Of a DNA stretch of 64,000 nucleotides, positions 58,246 through 64,000 are shown one piece after another. Each line of letters opens with the position of its first letter. The stretch's first letter is position 1. Origin of the DNA: Elymus sibiricus (lineage: Eukaryota > Streptophyta > Magnoliopsida > Poales > Poaceae); assembly GCA_039707655.1 (NCBI GenBank), contig CM077671.1:368798720-368862719 (forward strand). Reading direction: 5' to 3'. The notes under the pieces are model-generated. The model ran no database searches. It saw nothing but the letters and a program-made list of their open reading frames with translations, and was not told where the DNA came from. The position numbers were made by a program, and so were the translations under genes.

Positions 58246-61200
58246 TGTGACACCCTAGGTGTCTAAATATAGCAAGCAAATAAGAAGGAATGTTTTGTAT
58301 GCATTGATTTGTGTGAAATTTGAGTAAAGTTATGAAAATAAGGGTATTTATGTAATTTTATAAAAATGCAAGTCCTTTTATGCAAAAAGATTTGAATTAC
58401 AAAAGTAACTTTTACTTTTACTAAGGGCTAAAGTGTAAAAGTGCTAGTCATCATTACAGAACAAGTAAACTTGCAATTAGGCCCTAAACTTAGTGCAATT
58501 TGCTTGGATTAGGACAAAAACTTTATATTTTTGAATTTGGTTCAAGATTTCAAAATGAAACTTCACCCTTTGAGTTTTTGAACTTGAACCCTAAAGCAAA
58601 GTTGTAGGGTTTAAAAAGTTCTACAACTTTTATTTAGAACTTTTCTCATTTAAGCTTTAGTTTAATGGGAAATCTTGCTTTACCGAGAGGTCCCTAGAGT
58701 TTATGTATTTGCAAACAAGTCCCCCTGACACCGCCCTCTCTTCTTCTTCCTCTGGCTCCCCTGCTCCTCTGCCGCTGCGGCAGCGCCGCCCACCGCCGCT
58801 GCAGACCCCCCCCCAGCGCCACCTCCTACTCCTAGCGCCTCCACGCGTCGTCCACAGGCCAGCTGCCGCCCTAGCTCCTCCCCTGCTGGCCTCTCCCGCG
58901 CGCGACACGCCGCCCCGCCTCTGCCCGAGCGCCGCCCGAACGCCACCGCGTCGTCGCCGTGGCAAATGCCTGCGTCTCCCCCTCCCCTCACTCCTTCATA
59001 GCTTGCCCGTGAGCTTCTTCAGCTCATGCCCCTCCCATTTCCCTCCCTCTCCTTTGCCGCGCACACCCCGAGCTCTCGGAACGCCGCCGCCCTTCCTCTA
59101 CGCCGACGAGTCACTGGCCGCCATGGACAGCTCACCCCCGCCCTTCCCGCACCACTACAACCCCTTGGAGAGCTTCCCCGTCGCCCCCTCAAGCTCCCCA
59201 GCCACTCCTCGTCGCCGTTCCACCCCCGGAGTACCCTCGCCGCCGTGCCCCTTTCCGTCGCCGCTTCGGTCCGCCGCGGAAACCCTAGCTCCGGCCGTCC
59301 CCTCTCCTCCCCAAGACCACCAGTAGGTGCGCCTTGAGCTCCTGATGCTCACTGGCCACTTCTTCTCCGCCCCCGAGTCCACACCTCGCCGGAATTTGGT
59401 CGGCCTTTCTCAGTCCCGTTCTTCCCCGACGAGCCAAGGGCTCAATTGCTTTGATTTGAAAAGCTATAGGTTCCTTTCTGCAAAAATTCAGTCCCTCCCC
59501 CAAATTCAAATCAGGAAATTTCTAAAATGTGTAGAAATTTGTAGAAAATTTAGTAAAATGCAAAACCAGTTTTGTTTTAATCCTTGAGTTATGCTCTACA
59601 AGTTTTGTATTGTGACCTTGAGCTGAATGTGTGTGCTTTTTGTTGTAGATTAAATAATAGGAAATAGGTGCTTTAATTAGATCTCTCAATCCATAGCTGT
59701 GCTGTAGTTGAAACTTGAAACTTAGGTTGTATGTCTCATCTATAGCTTTGTGTAAATTTTGTAGACTCAGTACTGCTCTTTAGCTTAGAAGTTTGAGTGC
59801 CTTTGTTTGATGTTGATGAAATGTTTAGAATTTATTCTAGTATGCTTCTGTTACTGTTTATAGCTGCAATTTATACTCTAGCTTCCTTTTTGCATGTATG
59901 ATCCATGATAAAAATCATAGTACCAGTAGCATGGTGTAGCTTGAGTTATGAATTTATACTTGAGTTCAAAGATAATTAATATAAGCTAGTTCTTCTTTAT
60001 TAAAAATTATGAAAATATTTTGAACTGTTTCTCTTGAGTAGAGAACCATGTTCACAAATTTTGAGAACAAGATCTTGTGTAGAACTACAGATATAAATAG
60101 ATCTTAATAAAATAGTGCTGTTTTTTAGTATTTTTGTGGCATAGTTCCTGTAAGGATAAAATCTTGATAATTTCACAGTAGCTTAAACATAGATTCATCT
60201 ATAACTGGTAAAAGTTTCAACCCCAGTTCTTTAGTAGTTTGTTCTGTAAAAATAAAACATGTTCTAGGTGCTGACTGTTTGGAATATTTATTCTGGTTTA
60301 TAAAATACTTGAAATAATCTGAAAATTTTAGGATAATTTTGATCCTGTTTGTTCTGTCTATCATAATTTTTGTAGCTCCAGATCTTGATCTTAAGATCAG
60401 ATGGTTATATTTTATAAACCATGTATATTAGGTTAAAATAAAACCAACCCTAGTTGTTCTAGGCAGTTAAACATGTTGTTTAGTGTAGTTAATTAAGTTA
60501 GTTTATACTCGATAAATGACTGCCCAGTAGAAAAGTAAATGATGTGTTTGATGAGTGAAATGTGTTTTCGTTGGATTGCAACTCTATAGTGAAATAGAAT
60601 GAAAGTGTATGCATCTTCTAAACTGCCTGTTTGCATCTCATGTAGACTCGACGGCTCTCGCTGATGGAGACTATCAACTACTCCCGGAAACCGAAGTGGG
60701 AATTTCTGAAGACCCCGGGAACGTCGTCGAAGGTTTAACTGAAGCCCCGAATCCGAGTTCGGAGGATTTTATTAACCTCTCTGACCCCAGCCTCACTAGC
60801 GAAGGCAAGCCCCGGACATGAAACCATTATCTTACTATACTGCAATTCATATATCTATATATGTTTACTTGTGCATTTAAGTTCATAGGAGTTATGATGA
60901 AACCCTAGTTGCACATTTCCAGGAACCCATGTACTGAATATTAGAACCTGAGTCCGACTAGTTGCTATGCTAATAGGACCGGTAGAAGTCGAGTGGTTTC
61001 CGGTCACTCGCGCGACATAGGAGTTGGATGTTTACTATTCTGCAATCATTATAAGGATAATGGATGGGGTTATGTGCAGTATCATGGCAAGGAATGAAAC
61101 CACGTCTCTGTTGATTAATTTGATAAGGTCGCAGTGTGTGGTAGTGGTGGTTAAGCGTTTGAAAGTACTAGCCACATGCCGTGAGTTATGGGTAAGCGGT

Positions 61201-62232
61201 AAGCCTAGTAACCAATCGGCCCGGGAAGTGGACTTCTCCCTCACCACTCGACTTTTATTTTATGTTTACATGCACCGAAGTGTGGGAGTACGTTCTGCAG
61301 AGCAGACGGGAGTACGGTCATACAGTCGTGCTATAGACCTATGTCCTGCACATTGGATGTGCATATGGTCCTGCAGTCGCTTGTGGTGATGCTGTTCCAT
61401 GACTCTGAATATAAGGCAAACGGTTGCTTGGGAACGATCTTTTGATGTTCCGGGCGTGTGAGTTAGGTTTACCTTGCAAGGTTTGGAAATTCGATTCAGA
61501 ATCGTCCGTTTCTCGCGGAGATTGAGACTGCTTGATACTTCTGCCACATAGAGTAACAAGAGTAATCTTATGATGAGTAATACTGATGTATGCTTTAAAA
61601 TCTCTACCATGCTTGGGTAGTTATAGTTGCTTACCTAGAATGGATAATCAACTAGAATCTGAAAGCTAAAATTTGAAATTAAGGACCTACTCTTTGTTGC
61701 TTTTCCGCTGAAACAAAACCCAGAACCTTACCGAGCTTTCATGGTCTAGTTATGGGCTAAGTATACCCTAATCCCGGGTAAGCCTTGCTGAGTATTAGTA
61801 TACTCAGTCTTGCTAGAATTTTATTTCAGGTATTCCCTTTGAGACTCCTGATGCCAGTCCCTCTTGGCCTTGCTCCGTACCACCTGGCTGGTCCGCGGAA
61901 TGGGATCCGTCCCCGGCCGGCAATGATCCATCGGAATGACTCCGTACTTTTGGCTAAGTATGGTGCCTGTCTGTGCGACGTATAGTCGTGATGTTTTATT
62001 TCCGTTGTTGTTTAAACAATGTCCGTGAAAAACTGAAAGTTTTGAACTAATGCTGATGAAATTTGCTTTAGCTAGGTATAACTACAACTGATGTGTAATA
62101 ATGGATTATACCGGTGGTTGCATCGGGACGTTACCCGACAGACCAATGGATTATACCGTTTGAAGTGCGTTGAACTTCTGGATGATGGTATGCGCACTTG
62201 AGCCGGTGTAATTCAGAAGTGGTTCTGCCACA
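58246..62232 (+). mobile_element. 5' LTR of a Ty3 chromovirus (same family as left edge)
   Basis: 3987 bp, TGTGACACC to GCCACA, followed by a primer-binding site, so it is a 5' LTR. It matches 1612-5630 along its length with one indel on each side and few substitutions. The GC-rich proline-coding block (58703-59326) is also open here, as in the left copy. Confidence 0.92.
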
Positions 62233-62234
62233 GC

Positions 62235-62246
62235 TGGTATCAGAGC
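62235..62246 (+). other. Ty3 primer-binding site (initiator tRNA-Met)
   Basis: TGGTATCAGAGC, two bases after the LTR, is complementary to the 3' end of initiator tRNA-Met and confirms that this LTR is the 5' one. Confidence 0.92.
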
Positions 62247-63282
62247 TAACAAGTGTACATCGGAGATATGGTTGACCTTAAAAAGGTTTGTCGTATAAAA
62301 TTTGACCAACAAAGTAATTTACAAAACTGCGTTGGTTTCGATAAGGATTATGCTTAGTACGTAAAGCCCTAGGGTATGTTTGATAAGGGAGTTAAAGGTG
62401 GCTATAATTATTATATATATTACTCTGACTTCCAGCATTACGATTCAGTAAAAATTTACATTCTTGCACAATCAACCTTACATTTTGTAAAGACGCTCTC
62501 ATCGCAAAGGTAAGAAGGTAAGGATCCTCAGCTAACTGGGGAGTTAGCCTTCCCGTCGGTGATGCGAAGCGAACGTTGTTTCTCAAGCAGTGGTCTACTT
62601 GAGATGCTGCCATTGTACCAACTTTGGTTGATTATATTGGGAGTATGTGGTTAGGCGCAGGGTATGGCGATCGCTGTTCATATCCCTGCATTTTGCAGTA
62701 CTCCGTGAATACGTTGTTTCGATAACGTATGTTAACGTCGTCTGTACGGCGGTAATTGTACAGATGCTGCTTCTATAGTGAACAGTAATGTTTGAGGAAG
62801 CTTTCATGACGTGCTGGCATGAAAGGTTCATATATATTGTGGTTTCCTACAGGTACGCTAACCACGGTTAAATAGGTTAAGACGAATAGGATATATCGAC
62901 TAGCTATTATAGGGAGAGACGAACATATTGTGCCACCGTAACTAATCACGTAAGTCCAAAGATATTTGGTAGTTATTTTGGTTGTGAGGACACGTAGTAC
63001 GTGCATGCATATTCCTTTCGTTTGATATGAACAAATTGTATGGTTTGTTGTTCTAAGGATATCTAGAGTGTCTTGAAATGTTGTAATGATGGTTTTAAAA
63101 TAGTGTGCCTTAGGTTAAGGTTATGGGTATGTTTTAGGAATCTAAATCCTGTGTAAGGTCTTTTCATCTTGATCCTTATGAAACCACACATCCCAGTGAA
63201 TCAGAATCCCAAATCTTTCTGCAGTCTTCTTAAGGTGTATGGTTGAAAACTTGTAATCTCACCATTTGAATTCTTGTTTCAG
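62247..63282 (+). other. Ty3 untranslated leader
   Basis: About 1.0 kb without recognisable coding sequence. It ends TTGTTTCAG right before the ATG, which reads as a splice acceptor, so the first ORF may be made from a spliced transcript. Confidence 0.65.
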
Positions 63283-64000
63283 ATGGCAGAGCTTTCAAGG
63301 TTCTTTTGGGATCCCGCAGGACACGCTCATACCAATGCCTTGCATTGGGAGGGTTTTCTGCGTCTTTTGTGGGAGTCACTTCAGACGTATTGCTACACCG
63401 AGCCTCCACCTTATGATGGAGTAGAGTATAATGAAGAAGGTGTTCCTCGGTGCAGAGTGAAGATGACTATTCCTCCGCATCCCTCTTTATCTCTATGGCA
63501 GCCCATTGAGGTTAATGTGGTTGGTCATCGTCTTGCGGATACTTTTGAAGCGACAGTTATGGAAGCTATCAACGTTTTATGTGACCAACATCCCGAGGAA
63601 GTTGCAGGACATCCCATTGGTTTATTTCCTGCAGTGGATTCTCGTGACCCAGAATGGACTTTCAGGGTGATACACTGTGGCCACTTATTGGGAAGTTTGG
63701 CCAGAGAGACTCTACGCACTGCAGTCAGATTTATGAATGCACAGTACCGCTACCAGATACTCCAGCAACGCGGTATATATCGACTGACCATCATAGCCCA
63801 AGGATATCGTAATCAGATTGGCCAGAAGAATACGCAGATTGAGGAACTCCAAGCCACTGTCACTGCCAAGGAAGAGATTATCGCACAACGGGATGAAACC
63901 ATTCTTCATCGAGAGGATCAGATTGTTGAGAGTGATGCATTCATCGCCCAACGCAACACAGTTATTGATTTTCTCCAGGAGCAAGTTCATGAGCTCAACC
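63283..64000 (+). CDS. First ORF of the Ty3 element (5' part, open at window edge)
   Basis: An uninterrupted frame of about 239 codons starts MAELSRFFWDPAGHAHTNAL and runs off the window. The first half is globular with many aromatic residues; from about residue 170 it becomes a Gln/Glu-rich coiled coil (QIEELQATVTAKEEIIAQRD). It lies where gag is expected, but no zinc knuckle has been reached. Proteins of this kind precede or form the gag N terminus in large grass Ty3 elements, as I recall. It could be a separate ORF before gag or the gag start; the sequence to the right would decide. Confidence 0.7.
   Translation, partial: MAELSRFFWDPAGHAHTNALHWEGFLRLLWESLQTYCYTEPPPYDGVEYNEEGVPRCRVKMTIPPHPSLSLWQPIEVNVVGHRLADTFEATVMEAINVLCDQHPEEVAGHPIGLFPAVDSRDPEWTFRVIHCGHLLGSLARETLRTAVRFMNAQYRYQILQQRGIYRLTIIAQGYRNQIGQKNTQIEELQATVTAKEEIIAQRDETILHREDQIVESDAFIAQRNTVIDFLQEQVHELN

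Noticed and set aside
1612..62232. Reading the two 4-kb LTRs as the ends of one giant 60-kb retrotransposon
   Set aside because: The left LTR follows pol and a polypurine tract, and the right one precedes a primer-binding site, so they face the wrong way for a single element.

Overview
The window is nuclear DNA of a grass, most likely a panicoid (maize/sorghum/Setaria-like) species. The grounds are spliced plant genes with GT-AG introns, GC-rich grass-type exons, Tekay-like Ty3 elements with ~4-kb LTRs, CACTA, PIF/Harbinger and Copia transposons, grass MITEs, and an ABCB1 gene very close to maize Br2/sorghum Dw3 as I remember them. The species cannot be fixed from the sequence. Family assignments, splice sites and lesions come from hand reading and remembered family consensus; no search was run.

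Layout. 1-5630: 3' end of a Ty3/gypsy chromovirus (integrase, chromodomain, 4.0-kb 3' LTR). 6840-24364: an ABCB1 auxin-exporter pseudogene with introns kept, split by a Copia element in exon 1 (7355-14328) and a PIF/Harbinger element in intron 2 (16256-20513), with the last exon cut off. 24365-28319: remains of a second Ty3 element ending in an LTR that abuts an inverted copy of itself. 28320-29513: microsatellite and a TIR-type element. 29727-34128: pseudogene of a plastid sigma factor (SIG2 type). 36216-37412 (minus): an intact papain-like protease gene whose catalytic Cys is Ser. 38174-39710: fragment of a DEAD-box helicase gene (RH39 type). 40036-43446: two small non-autonomous DNA transposons and spacer. 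43701-55487: an 11.8-kb CACTA element with both ends, an AAA target duplication, a tnp2 transposase gene, a transposase_24/Ulp1-protease gene, a small extra ORF and a long foldback. 55491-58240: spacer with a MITE. 58246-64000: 5' LTR, primer-binding site, leader and first ORF of a Ty3 element of the same family as at the left edge.

The window is mostly a transposon and gene graveyard. The protease-like gene is the only host gene with an intact reading frame, and it lacks its nucleophile. Many of the nonsense codons are best explained as C-to-T changes (CAG to TAG, TGG to TAG/TGA, CGA to TGA, CAA to TAA), which fits decay of methylated DNA.

The most unusual observations are: (i) the two ~4-kb LTRs at the window edges sit inside-out (pol-LTR ... 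LTR-gag), yet both are flanked by the same pentamer CTATT; (ii) a long imperfect foldback inside the CACTA element resembles a MIR820-type arrangement; (iii) a second copy of the CACTA terminal-repeat/promoter module lies inside the element ahead of its Ulp1 gene; (iv) the Cys-to-Ser papain-like pseudoprotease.
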